Below, piece after piece: positions 38,466-48,066 of a stretch of 64,000 nucleotides of DNA. Origin of the DNA: Trichomonas vaginalis G3 (lineage: Eukaryota; Parabasalia; Trichomonadida; Trichomonadidae); the NCBI RefSeq assembly GCF_026262505.1, contig NC_067207.1, forward strand, positions 22,288,082 through 22,352,081, given 5' to 3'. A model generated the notes under the pieces. That model saw only the letters and a program-made list of their open reading frames with translations, did not search any database and was not told where the DNA came from. Position 1 is the stretch's first letter. Every line of letters begins with the position of its first letter. Both the position numbers and the translations under genes were made by a program.

Positions 38466-39173
38466 ATTCTCTGCCTTATCCTTTTCCTTTCAAAACTGAT
38501 TATTTCTTTCCTTTTTGCTAGGGTTCAATCAGGTACTAGCACTAAAGGAATATTCTCAAAAGTTTTTGATGATAAAATAATTGTTGTTAATGCAAGTGGA
38601 TCATCAAAACAATATGTAAATGGATCAAAAGCATAAGCAAAGCCAGAATATGCAATTTATCCATGGGATAAAGACTATGATTGATGTTCAAATTGTGGAC
38701 GTTCTAATGATGATCATCCATGGATTGCTTTTTCATTAGACAAGAGAAAGATTAAATTTAACGGATACTTTGTTCGTGTTGGCTGCTGCTATGATGCAAA
38801 TAGATGCTGCTGTGAAGATGAACATTATAATTACTGTATTGACTGCTGTTTATACAGCTGGTCCTTACAAATTTCTGATGACAATAAAGAATGGAAAGAA
38901 GTCCATAAAATCGAAAGAGATAATGAAATGCGCTATTGCAAAGAGAAAAGTTACGATTTAGACAAAACATATGAAACGAAATACGTCAGATTAATTCAAA
39001 ACGAAGCTTGTCCAGGGGATCCACCTTGCATTGCTCTTAACAAGTTTGAATTGTTCGGTGATGTCATTCCAAATGGTGGAGAAGATGAAAACTTCGTTTC
39101 ATATCACGACGATGACGATGATGTAAGTATTATAGGCCATATCTCTAAAAACGGAAATGTTAAGATCATATAA
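38466..39173 (+). pseudogene. F5/8 type C-like surface protein, decayed
   Basis: One frame reads from a hydrophobic, signal-peptide-like stretch (about 38,466-38,515) through a galactose-binding-like domain: SGSSKQYV, HPWIAFSLDKRKIKFNGYFV, a Cys-rich loop, CLYSWSLQISDDNKEWKEVH and KYVRLIQNEACPGDPPCIAL. This is the jelly-roll order of F5/8 type C (discoidin-like) domains. No start codon is found before the hydrophobic part, and in-frame stops TAA (38,634) and TGA (38,682) interrupt it, while everything else stays in one frame. That argues for recent inactivation. Family members are usually secreted or surface carbohydrate binders. Confidence 0.65.
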
Positions 39174-39452
39174 ACCACTAATTATCAATTTAAACACTTT
39201 TTAATAAATACATATTAGATTATCGTGCATTTACCGGATAATGAATATGTATTGAAATTTTGAAGTAACTCTCTTAATAAATTGAATCCTCTTTCAACTC
39301 TCATTTTATCGGAAATGTGACAAATTTGTTGATAATTAATAATTGTAAAGATCTACACGAATAGATTATTTATTAATTCGATTAAATCCGGTAGAAAGTC
39401 ATTCAAAATTTTTTTGAGACAAAAAGAAGTTTTAATATTGTCAATAAGTTAA

Positions 39453-41488
39453 ATGCTGTTTTTCTTTGCTAATCCAACATTATCTGCTACAGAGCGAGCA
39501 ATCCCATCATACTGGCTTAACAACTGGGACAAGACAAACCCAGTTATTGGTTACTGGAACACAGCTCAAAAATCTTGGACAGTAGAGCCATCAATGCATC
39601 CAGGAATCAATCATCTCAAAGCTTATGATGACTTAACACGCGACGTAATTACATCTGATTCATTTGCTGTTTCAATTGATGGACAAATTTACGGAAATGA
39701 TATGCTTTTCAATAATTCTCACCTCAGTGGTTGTGTACAAGAGGTTGATGGTGAGTTATTTACTACATATGATGCATATGGAACAGACAAAATGCCAATA
39801 TCAATCCGTCGCTCTTTTTATATGCCTCCACATGAAGAATTTTACTTAGTGAAATATACAATCAAGTCTACTGATGGCAATTCCCATAACATCAAGCTCC
39901 TCGATTATGTTATTTCAGGAAATGATGAAAAATGGACAAAAGGAAGGTGTTCTGGAAATAGCTGCCTTATGGATCGTAAGGAATCAAACTTAGCTTCAGT
40001 TGCTATCTCAATCGATACTAACTACAAACCATTAAAATCAGTAGGAAACAGTGATTTTAATGATGACTCAAACCCTCTCAAGTATTTCGCTGCCAACGGC
40101 GTTATCCAAAAGTTTACATCATATAACCAAGCATCAGTTTCCTTTGGAGCTGTTTACGAGTTCACAATTTCACCATCTAAGGAAACAGTTGTTACTTCGA
40201 TCAGATCTTTTGGTCGTACAACTGTCGATGCTGTAAACCATCTAACAATGGCAACAGTTCTCGGTGTTGACGCAATAATCAAGATGACAAATGAAAGATA
40301 CACTCAATTCCTTTCACAAGGTGTCCAAACATCACTTACAGATGATGCTCTTGATTTATACAAAAAATCAATCCTTACTCTTAAAAATTCCAAAATCCGG
40401 CGAAAGGATTAATTGCTTCATCATTACATCCAAGTTATGGCTACAAGAACTGGATGCGTGATTCCCTGATGGCCGCCTTCATGCTTGATTCAGCTGGATA
40501 CCACCAGGAAGCGAAAGATTTCTTTAATTGGGTCGATAACGCTGAATTAACAAACGGTGGCTTCCATACAACATATGATACAATGACAGGTAATGTTGCT
40601 CCTTTTGTTGAGCCACAATATGATTCTGTTGGTTTGTATTTGGTCGCATTAAATTATCACTTGAAGACAATTGGTGATAAAGACTGGGTCAAGAGTAAAA
40701 TGACAAGAATCCGCGAAATGGAGAATTTCATCTTCCAAAAGAACTCAAATTATCACAATTTCCCTCCATCTGACAGATCTCCATGGGAAGAGAGCACCGA
40801 CCACCATACAAAAAAGCCTGTTCCACAGCAATGGTATTCTTTCGAAATGGGCTGCCTTTACGGTGGAATTAGAGCTGCCTACTCAATTGAGAAGGAATTT
40901 GGAGATACAACAAGAGCCAGCCAATGCCAGGAAAGAGCTGATGAACTAAAGAAAGGAGTTATGGAGACATTATGGGATTCAGAAACAAAAAGATTATATA
41001 GAGGTATAAGAGATAACGATCTTAAAGATCCTGATACAAAAGCTGATTCAGCATCAATGACTTGTGTTTTCTTCGGATTGTTGGATTCAGAAAACGCCTT
41101 AAGTCACTTGAATTTTATCAAATCTAAGTTGACAAAGCTCGAAAGTGGCATTGCAAGGTACGAGAATGATCCTTACTTCTACGACTCCGTTTGGAACCCA
41201 TGTGGTGAAGGAACAATGGAAACACAACAGGCAGAACCAGCTTGGCCAGTCGTAACCGCTTACGTTGCTTGGTCGGAGCATTTACTCGGTATTGATTTCC
41301 AAAAGAGACTTGATTGGATGGTCAAATACGCAGCTTTCGGAAATATGCCAGTTGGTGAAGGTGTTGACTCAAAAGATGGAGCTATGATTGTTCCTTCTGC
41401 ACCTGACTGCTTCGAACATGCTGGTGTTTACGTATACTCTGTTTTACTCAAGGAAGGAAAAGTCAAATCTTTAGTTTCTACATTCTAA
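39453..41488 (+). pseudogene. GH15-like (glucoamylase-family) glycosidase, one frameshift
   Basis: The first frame (39,453-40,412) begins with a short hydrophobic leader MLFFFANPTLSA and a beta-rich N-terminal domain as in bacterial-type glucoamylases (SYWLNNWDKTNPVIGYWN). The catalytic (alpha/alpha)6 part lies in another frame up to 41,488 (NWMRDSLMAAFMLDSAGY, VEPQYDSVGLYLVAL, QQWYSFEMGCLYGG, SVWNPCGEGTMETQ). The frame changes once near 40,390 and the rest is clean, so this is either a very young pseudogene or a sequencing error. The active enzyme would release glucose from starch or glycogen; the leader suggests secretion or lysosomal targeting. Confidence 0.8.
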
Positions 41489-41584
41489 AAAGTTTTAGAA
41501 TAAATCTTATTTATATATCATATGTACAGATTTATATATGCTTGAAATGGAAAATTAATGAAGATATATCATAAAAGAAAGAGA

Positions 41585-42283
41585 AGCATCTGATACAGGA
41601 ACATTAAATTATGCGTCATGTGAAATAAGAAGTTCAGATGTTTCTCTATTATTATTATCAGCTGCCTTATCAAGAGCAATTGTTGCATTTTTATCTTTTT
41701 AGTTGATGTTTGCACCATATGGAATAAGGAGTTCAACTATTTCTTTTCTATTTTTGTAATGCTACATAATGAAGAACTGCTTTTCATGAATATCTTTTTC
41801 GTTGATTTTTGCAGCTTGTGTAATAAGAAGTTCAACTGTTTACTTACTTTTATTATTTGTTGCATAATGAAGTGCGGTCTTTCCATATTTAGATATTTCG
41901 TTGACGTTTGGGCCATTGAAAATAAGAAGTTTAGCTATTTCTTTTCTATTATTCAATGCTGCGAGATGAAGAACTGTTTTTTCATGTATATCTTTTTCAT
42001 TGATATTTGAGCCTTACGAAGTAAGAAGTTCATCCGTTTCTTTACTATTACAAACTGATGCATAATGAAGAGCAATATTGCCATATTTATCTTTTTCGTT
42101 GATATTTACTCCATGTGAAATTAGAACTATTGTTATTTCTTTATTATTTTTATTTGCAGCTGTATGAAGAATTTGAGAATCTACAAATAGAGAGAAAGTA
42201 TTTATGTTTATTGTAATGGGGAATTGTAAAAAGACTTTAAAATGTTTTATTTGTTCAAATATCAAATATTTACTATAAAACAA
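41585..42283 (-). pseudogene. Ankyrin-repeat gene remnant
   Basis: Five to six ankyrin repeats are readable on the minus strand (for example YGNIALHYASVCNSKETDEL and EKTVLHLAALNNRKEIAKLL). An in-frame TAA lies near 42,016 and frame changes occur near 41,760 and 41,700. No N-terminal domain precedes it. It is clearly a decayed relative of the family represented by 4,490-6,637. Confidence 0.75.
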
Positions 42284-42459
42284 GAATATAATTTTCTTCT
42301 TCTTCTAATGTTTTTTATAATTATTTTGTTTTTTGGCCTTTTGGATATATGTATATGGGCCTAATAATATTTGGGATAATATACTATCCCATTTTTTTTA
42401 ATAATGAACTCATGTATGGTTGCCTTGTTTTGATATCACAAGGTGTGTGATATCGATTT

Positions 42460-42792
42460 TTATAAACTTTTATATAAGTATTGAGCGTCAACGATAAGGT
42501 CGTGTGCAAATTCGTCAACTCTCGGGTATAAATTTGAATCCCAAAATCCACAAACTTCGGAAATTTGAGATTTTGTAACGTCAATAGATGCATATGATTC
42601 ATCTTCGACCATAACATAAAGGGCTGGATATTCGTCTAAATTAGGAACTTTGTTTTGACTTCCGAAAAGATCATTGAACTGTGAACGAAGCCAAAGTTTA
42701 AGACTACTCTCCGAAACTTTGAACTTGATGATGAACTCGAAAATGTTCATCTCAATTTGATGGTGGGCTCCACAAACGCTAGTTGCAGACAT
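42460..42792 (-). CDS. Small protein, unknown
   Basis: I chose the ATG at 42,792 (MSATSVCGAHHQIEMNIF); 110 residues. It has protein-like composition with acidic and aromatic residues (NKVPNLDEYPALYVMVEDES, FWDSNLYPRVDEFAHDL) and is somewhat more GC-rich than its flanks. The next gene diverges from it with a 204-bp shared upstream region. No family recognised. Confidence 0.5.
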   Translation of the reverse strand: MSATSVCGAHHQIEMNIFEFIIKFKVSESSLKLWLRSQFNDLFGSQNKVPNLDEYPALYVMVEDESYASIDVTKSQISEVCGFWDSNLYPRVDEFAHDLIVDAQYLYKSL

Positions 42793-42981
42793 CAAATAAA
42801 TTGTTAAGCCGCTAAGAAAAAAATTCGAACAAAAAAAAAATTAAAATTTGATAAAGTTGTATAATCATTATCTCAAGATCGAATCATGAATAAAATAAAA
42901 CAATGAGCGGTCAAAACTTTTGAATGAATTTGAAGCTTTTACTGTTGGTAAAATTGTGTAGTATCGTTTTGTCAAATAAAA

Positions 42982-42986
42982 TCATT
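42982..42986 (+). promoter_or_regulatory. Initiator of the 42,997 gene
   Basis: TCATT with A(+1) at 42,984, 13 bases before the ATG. Confidence 0.5.
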
Positions 42987-42996
42987 TTTTCATCAT

Positions 42997-43389
42997 ATGT
43001 GCAGTGCTAAGCGCATTATGAAAAGTATCATATGGGACTTTGAAGGTTCTAACGAAACTATATACGAATGCAATAATAAAGGTAAACTTATTCTAAGTAA
43101 GAAAAACCCACGCACACAGAAACAGATGTCATCAGATTTAGCTAAATTCTATAACCCCTCATTGGAATCATTTACTCCTATGAATATTCCTATGCATCCT
43201 ATTGATTTCCCTGTTCCTTTAATACTCCAAGAACAAAAGCAACAAGAAGTAGAACAACAATATGAACTACAATCATTTGGAGAAATTGCAGATGTTGATC
43301 TTTACAAAGACGACTTCATTCTCGATAATTCATTCGAAAATACTCTTAATGACGAAGAATTATTTTTTGAGACTTTTGATGTTATTTGA
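42997..43389 (+). CDS. Small acidic-tailed protein, unknown
   Basis: 130 residues with a good initiator upstream. The N-terminal ~40 residues are basic, the middle has Met/Pro-rich spacing (TPMNIPMHPIDFPVPLIL), then a Gln/Glu stretch, and the last 35 residues are strongly acidic (DVDLYKDDFILDNSFENTL). A basic-start, acidic-end plan would suit a small transcription regulator, but no domain is recognised. Confidence 0.55.
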   Translation: MCSAKRIMKSIIWDFEGSNETIYECNNKGKLILSKKNPRTQKQMSSDLAKFYNPSLESFTPMNIPMHPIDFPVPLILQEQKQQEVEQQYELQSFGEIADVDLYKDDFILDNSFENTLNDEELFFETFDVI

Positions 43390-45052
43390 GGATTTCATAT
43401 CCTTTTCCTTTTATTTCTTTTTCATTTTTACTGGGCATTGGCAATCCCATTTTTTAAAAGTGCCTTAAAAAAACTAATTTATAAAAAAACATAAGTTTTT
43501 TTAGTTTTTTAATTATCACACATACTTTTTTTCAAGCTTATTACAAAACTTGAACATGTTATTTTAGATCATGCTATATTCATTCAAAATGAAACATTTA
43601 GTCATCTATTATCAAGTAAATATTAATTAATATTTCGAAGTGTTATAGACCGAAAATAGATTTTTTCGGTTTTCTCTTCAAATAATTGAAAGAATGATAC
43701 TATTATAGGTTTATTATATTATATAGCATATAATCATGCTATAGCCGAAAATTATAAGTTTTGAGAAGATTGAATATAACACAAATAAATTTGAATGTAA
43801 GTTAAATTGCTTGTTGTTTTTAATAGCTATTTAATGAGAAATCCAATATTGCAAAATTCAAATTGAATGATTGAAAGAACAGAAAAAGTCATTCTTTTCA
43901 ATTTCGAATATGCTTCATTGTATTTATAATTATATGGCAAATAAGATATTTAAACTTGATTTTTGAAGGAAAATTCACAAAATTGAATAAATTCAAATAA
44001 TTTTTATTCAAAAATAAACTAGTTATTTGAGTTTAATACTAATTATCTATTCAAACTACAAAGTTTGTTATTTAAAATATTTTGTGAGATCAGATTGAAT
44101 TAATTCAAGGTTCTTTTCAATTAATATTAATGACCATATTACGCATTTTCGAACATTCTAAACCAAATATATAAAAATGGGAGACGAATGTTAAATTTGC
44201 TAGACATGGGGGAGTTGTCTGCAAAGTTTTAGCTCTTATCTCTAACAAAAAATTGATTTTTTAAAAAATGACCGAATACGTTTCACAGCGAGAAAAAAAT
44301 AAAAGGCAAGATAGAATTTTCTAGACATAAAGAAGTTGTCTACCAAGTGTCAGCTGTTACTTCTTCTCAATACTGATATAAAATAAAAATCTTTATTATT
44401 TATTTAACCTTTATTGTTTCATTAAGGGTGCACCCGTATGTACGTTTATTTGAGAGGAGGAGGATTACCCTCTCAATTTTGAGGGATTCGTTAGTTTATT
44501 TTCTCGATGAATATGCAATAAAATTTGATTTTTACCTTATCAATATACTTCATATAATATACACATGTTCATGTAAAAACTTTTTTCCAAAATCCTCAGG
44601 AATTAAGGGATTTTTGAATTTTAAGAATTTTTTTCGAATTTTTTCGAAAAAAAAATATTTTCAGAACAGCCTTAACGGCTAAGATTTAGGAACAATGTTA
44701 AGTATCAAAAAGAAAGGAGGTCTGATATAGACAACATATATCGTTGAAGGTTGAAAAATCTCTAATATTTGAGCCCAAAATTTCAAATTTTAATTTTTTG
44801 AAAAAAGAGGCCACCCGTATGTACGTTTATTGAGAGGAGGAGGATTATATTTTTGAAAGGGTGAAACATTATGAATATGTTAATTATATAATAATATGTA
44901 TTATTATAAAAAAGAAAAAATAAAGCACGTTAAAATTTTTAGTAGTAGGATATGATGGGTTGTGTGACTTTTTTTGTAAACGTAAGAATTCATACAATAT
45001 CGAGCGATTTTGTATCATTTTTTAACACATTAATTTTAAAATAATTTATTTA
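43390..45052. other. Long AT-rich region upstream of element 2
   Basis: No gene with credible composition. It contains two pairs of direct repeats: about 65 bp diverged (44,178-44,242 and 44,301-44,366, sharing CTAGACAT...GAGTTGTCT) and a ~36-bp close pair (44,432-44,470 and 44,814-44,850, sharing acccgtatgtacgtttatt and gagaggaggaggatta). The left end of element 2 probably lies within or just after this region. Confidence 0.55.
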
Positions 45053-45067
45053 TTTATTCTTACATAA

Positions 45068-45448
45068 ATGACCCAACAAGTAAAACCAGATAAAATAGAT
45101 TATCGAATTTTAGAGGATGGTGTTCCTGTTTATATTCAAAGATTTAAAGGGAAGCAATATTATAGAATTGTTAATCCTGAATACATAAAACATTTATTTA
45201 AAAAGGAAGACTGTGAATTATTAAACGTTAATGAATATGAAACCAATAAATCAAAATTGAAATATAAATATATTGGAAGTGATGAAAGATGCAAAGATAA
45301 AGATAAAGTTTATACAGTTTCATATTATGAATGGAAAACCAATAAGATAAGAAAACATTTAGGAGATTATGGTAAAAGTTCTGAATTCTTCAAATCTAGT
45401 ATGTACGAGAGAGTAAAAGAAATTAGAAATAATTATTTTCATGAATGA
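45068..45448 (+). CDS. Element 2 small protein, unknown
   Basis: 126 residues, Lys/Tyr-rich, preceded by TTATTTATTTATTCTTACAT, the T-rich leader typical of these elements. Readable blocks are YRILEDGVPVYIQRFKGKQY and YYEWKTNKIRKHLGDYGKSS. The composition suggests a compact basic domain, possibly nucleic-acid binding. It is the leftmost recognised gene of element 2. Confidence 0.6.
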   Translation: MTQQVKPDKIDYRILEDGVPVYIQRFKGKQYYRIVNPEYIKHLFKKEDCELLNVNEYETNKSKLKYKYIGSDERCKDKDKVYTVSYYEWKTNKIRKHLGDYGKSSEFFKSSMYERVKEIRNNYFHE

Positions 45449-45520
45449 AAGATTCACTACCATAATGGAATCAATGGAGTCATAATCAAAGACCTCATAA
45501 ACGAGAAAAAGAAATTGAAA

Positions 45521-45889
45521 CTAATGATTATTTGAATTTATGAAATCAATTATTTGATTCATTCTTTCTTCAATCTCTTCTATTCTTTTTGTTAAATCAT
45601 CAATTTTCATTAATGAGGTGATTCTTGATTGAGGAATAGATTTCAAACTAACCACTCCTTTTATTTTTGAAATTTTGAATCCATCAACTTTAAACATTTT
45701 ATTCAATTTACACGTTGTCAATTCTTCAAATAATTTTTTATTATTAGCATAATAGTCATTAAATTCTTCAACAGATGAAAAAATTTTTATTTCAGTAATT
45801 GGTTTAACAACGTTTATTTTTTGTTGAACATTTCCACTTTCATTTATTTCTTCCTCCTCTGTTTCCTTAATTTTTAAAATCGGTTTCAT
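45521..45889 (-). CDS. Element 2 protein with C-terminal coiled coil, unknown
   Basis: 122 residues. After an acidic N-terminus, a compact region (TTCKLNKMFKVDGFKISKIK) is followed by a heptad helix (DDLTKRIEEIEERMNQIIDF) predicted to oligomerise. It is convergent with the preceding gene and divergent from the next. Position and hydrophilic plan recall 24,631-25,215 in element 1, but similarity is too weak to claim homology. Confidence 0.55.
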   Translation of the reverse strand: MKPILKIKETEEEEINESGNVQQKINVVKPITEIKIFSSVEEFNDYYANNKKLFEELTTCKLNKMFKVDGFKISKIKGVVSLKSIPQSRITSLMKIDDLTKRIEEIEERMNQIIDFINSNNH

Positions 45890-45957
45890 TTATCATTAAA
45901 TAAAAATTAGAATATAAGTGATGAAATATATTTTTAATTTTAATGAAATAATCAGAA

Positions 45958-46194
45958 ATGGCGGCAGGATTCTTTAAAAAATTATGGGATGGAATTAAGA
46001 AAGCTGCTGGTTGGGTTTATAAAAAGGTTATTAAACCTGTTGCAAACTTTTTGGCACCAGTAGCGAAAACGGCAGGAACTATCATAGGTGGGGTATTAGG
46101 TACTAAAGCAGGTAATCCGGCGATGGGAGCACAAGCAGGTAACGCAATTGGTGGAATTGCTGAAGGAATACTTAATAAAATAGGAGGTAAATAG
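45958..46194 (+). CDS. Small amphipathic Gly-rich protein
   Basis: 78 residues starting MAAGFFKKLWDGIKKAAGWV: a cationic amphipathic helix, followed by a Gly/Ala-rich hydrophobic stretch (AGTIIGGVLGTKAGNPAMGA) that looks like a membrane-inserting hairpin. The first residues match those of the oppositely oriented neighbour at 46,215 (MAAGIFKKLWDKVKRGASKV), showing that the two are duplicates. Candidate membrane-active virion peptide (inference). Confidence 0.65.
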   Translation: MAAGFFKKLWDGIKKAAGWVYKKVIKPVANFLAPVAKTAGTIIGGVLGTKAGNPAMGAQAGNAIGGIAEGILNKIGGK

Positions 46195-46214
46195 TGGAAA
46201 AATAAATATTATTT

Positions 46215-46430
46215 TTATCTTAGTATCGGTTGTAGTCTGTGATAAACTTTTTCTCCTTTATTTAAAATTTCTCTTATTGGGGCAGCTTTTGGTGTTATTG
46301 ATTCAGCAACGTCACTAATTGCTTCTTTATTCTTAAATATCCAATTTGCTCCCTTCTTCAATGTTTCCCAAACTTTACTCGCTCCTCTTTTTACTTTATC
46401 CCACAGTTTCTTAAATATACCTGCAGCCAT
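46215..46430 (-). CDS. Small amphipathic protein, inverted duplicate
   Basis: 71 residues beginning MAAGIFKKLWDKVKRGASKV; the N-terminal helix matches the convergent neighbour at 45,958, whereas the C-terminal part diverges (SITPKAAPIREILNKGEKVY). The two genes end 20 bp apart. Same inferred role as its neighbour. Confidence 0.65.
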   Translation of the reverse strand: MAAGIFKKLWDKVKRGASKVWETLKKGANWIFKNKEAISDVAESITPKAAPIREILNKGEKVYHRLQPILR

Positions 46431-46500
46431 AGTTGATTATTTCATTAAAATTAAAAATTCATTTCCATCTTTTAATTTTGATTTTTTTATTTATTAATAA

Positions 46501-48066
46501 ATGACGACTAACTATTTAGTGCCAAACACCAAACCGATTAATGGAAATGTATTTCATTCATTCGAAAAGATAAATGAAATATTTGCAAAGAATGACGGTA
46601 GAAGATATTATAGAGAACTTGAAAGTTCATGCTATGACTCTGATGCTCCATATTTTGATGATAAACAAACTCATTTAAGAATTACAAATCCAGCTCATGA
46701 TGTGAACCAATTAGGTGACACATATATTAAACGCAAAGTTAAAGCAACTCTAGTTTCAAATAAAGCTTTCACATGTGATGCCGCTTTTAAATGCATGCGT
46801 TTATTCGTTGGTTACAAATCATCAAATCAAAGCTTTAAACAATTAGAAGTAGAAACCAAAAGAGGTGATGCCGGTTATCTTCAGATGGATTGCGCCCGTG
46901 AATCTTTCGCATTTGCAACATATAAACCAAAATCAGAAAGGAAAGTTAAAAAGTTTGTTCATTCGTTATATAATAATGTTCAAAAATATGATAACTCAGT
47001 ATGTGGTAAATATATTGACCCTTCAGAAGTTTTCAAGAAAGCAAATGAAGAAGTTGATGTCACTTTTGATATGATTATTCCGGTAAATGATTTGTTAGCA
47101 TTTCAGGCGTTCGATGATTATCCTAAATCATTTGGTGATATCATTCTTAAATATTATGTTTTCAGGGATACTTTAGTATTTTGTCAGGTTGACCCGTTAA
47201 GAGTTGCTGATTTACAAAATTACGTTTATGAAAAGATAACTGATGAAAATTATGAAAAGATTATGAATCATGTTTATAAATATGATCGCGAATTCCAACA
47301 AATCGGACTTCCTGCCAAATTAATTACAAGCTTAGCCGCTACATCTGCTGACGCAACAGTTGATGACGTTATTATTTCATGCACAAAGATGGAAGTTTTA
47401 GAGGATAAATGCATTACACCAGGATACGGTTTAATTGAAGAATCAGTTAAAGCAATACCACGTTTATTCAGTAAGGAAGATCCATTCATGATTCCAGCTC
47501 AACATATTGACGTTCGTTCACTAAATGGAGGTTGCATCACTCCTGAAGGTATTAGCTCAGATTTCTCATACGCTCTTCATAATGTTACAGATGTTGTGTT
47601 AGCATTTCCGAAGAATGCAATGCAAAGAACAGTTTTAGAAAATCCAATGCTTCGAGGTCTTCAGGTCACTATAGATTCCAGAAACTTCCCCGATCAAGCG
47701 ATGACCACAGTGGGTGACATATTCTTTACACGTATGCTTCAAGCTTCTGATTTAGATGGAGTGAATGAATGCACAGAAGAATACGAGGACTCATTAACTA
47801 GACCACTGAATGCAGATGATGGCACGCCATTAGCTAGAACATGGAAAGACCAAACTTCATTCTTATGCACTATTCCAGTTCAACGTGATGGAGCGGGTAT
47901 ATTCTTTGATGGATTAGAAACTTTCAACTCACAAGTTACAGTACAAGTGAAAGCTTATCCAATCATTCAGGGTGAAAATGACACTTACTGTTCAAAGGTG
48001 ACAAATCCTCCTCAGGTTTGGTTTACTAGGACTATATATTGGACATGGACACCGGATGTGTTGTAA
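46501..48066 (+). CDS. Major capsid protein (double jelly-roll type)
   Basis: 521 residues in one open frame. The core motif IPVNDLLAFQAFDDYPKSFG followed by a beta-rich strand and LVFCQVDP corresponds to the capsid motif of Polinton-class elements and to the remnant in element 1. Length and beta-rich composition with long loops fit a double jelly-roll capsid subunit (family usually 450-650). The C-terminus ends RTIYWTWTPDVL, typical of a final strand. It would assemble trimers into an icosahedral shell. This copy looks whole, unlike its counterpart in element 1. Confidence 0.78.
   Translation: MTTNYLVPNTKPINGNVFHSFEKINEIFAKNDGRRYYRELESSCYDSDAPYFDDKQTHLRITNPAHDVNQLGDTYIKRKVKATLVSNKAFTCDAAFKCMRLFVGYKSSNQSFKQLEVETKRGDAGYLQMDCARESFAFATYKPKSERKVKKFVHSLYNNVQKYDNSVCGKYIDPSEVFKKANEEVDVTFDMIIPVNDLLAFQAFDDYPKSFGDIILKYYVFRDTLVFCQVDPLRVADLQNYVYEKITDENYEKIMNHVYKYDREFQQIGLPAKLITSLAATSADATVDDVIISCTKMEVLEDKCITPGYGLIEESVKAIPRLFSKEDPFMIPAQHIDVRSLNGGCITPEGISSDFSYALHNVTDVVLAFPKNAMQRTVLENPMLRGLQVTIDSRNFPDQAMTTVGDIFFTRMLQASDLDGVNECTEEYEDSLTRPLNADDGTPLARTWKDQTSFLCTIPVQRDGAGIFFDGLETFNSQVTVQVKAYPIIQGENDTYCSKVTNPPQVWFTRTIYWTWTPDVL

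Noticed and set aside
38634-38684. Possible stop-codon reassignment in the F5/8-type-C-like gene.
   Set aside because: Neighbouring genes use TAA, TGA and TAG as ordinary stops and a start codon is also missing, so gene decay is simpler.
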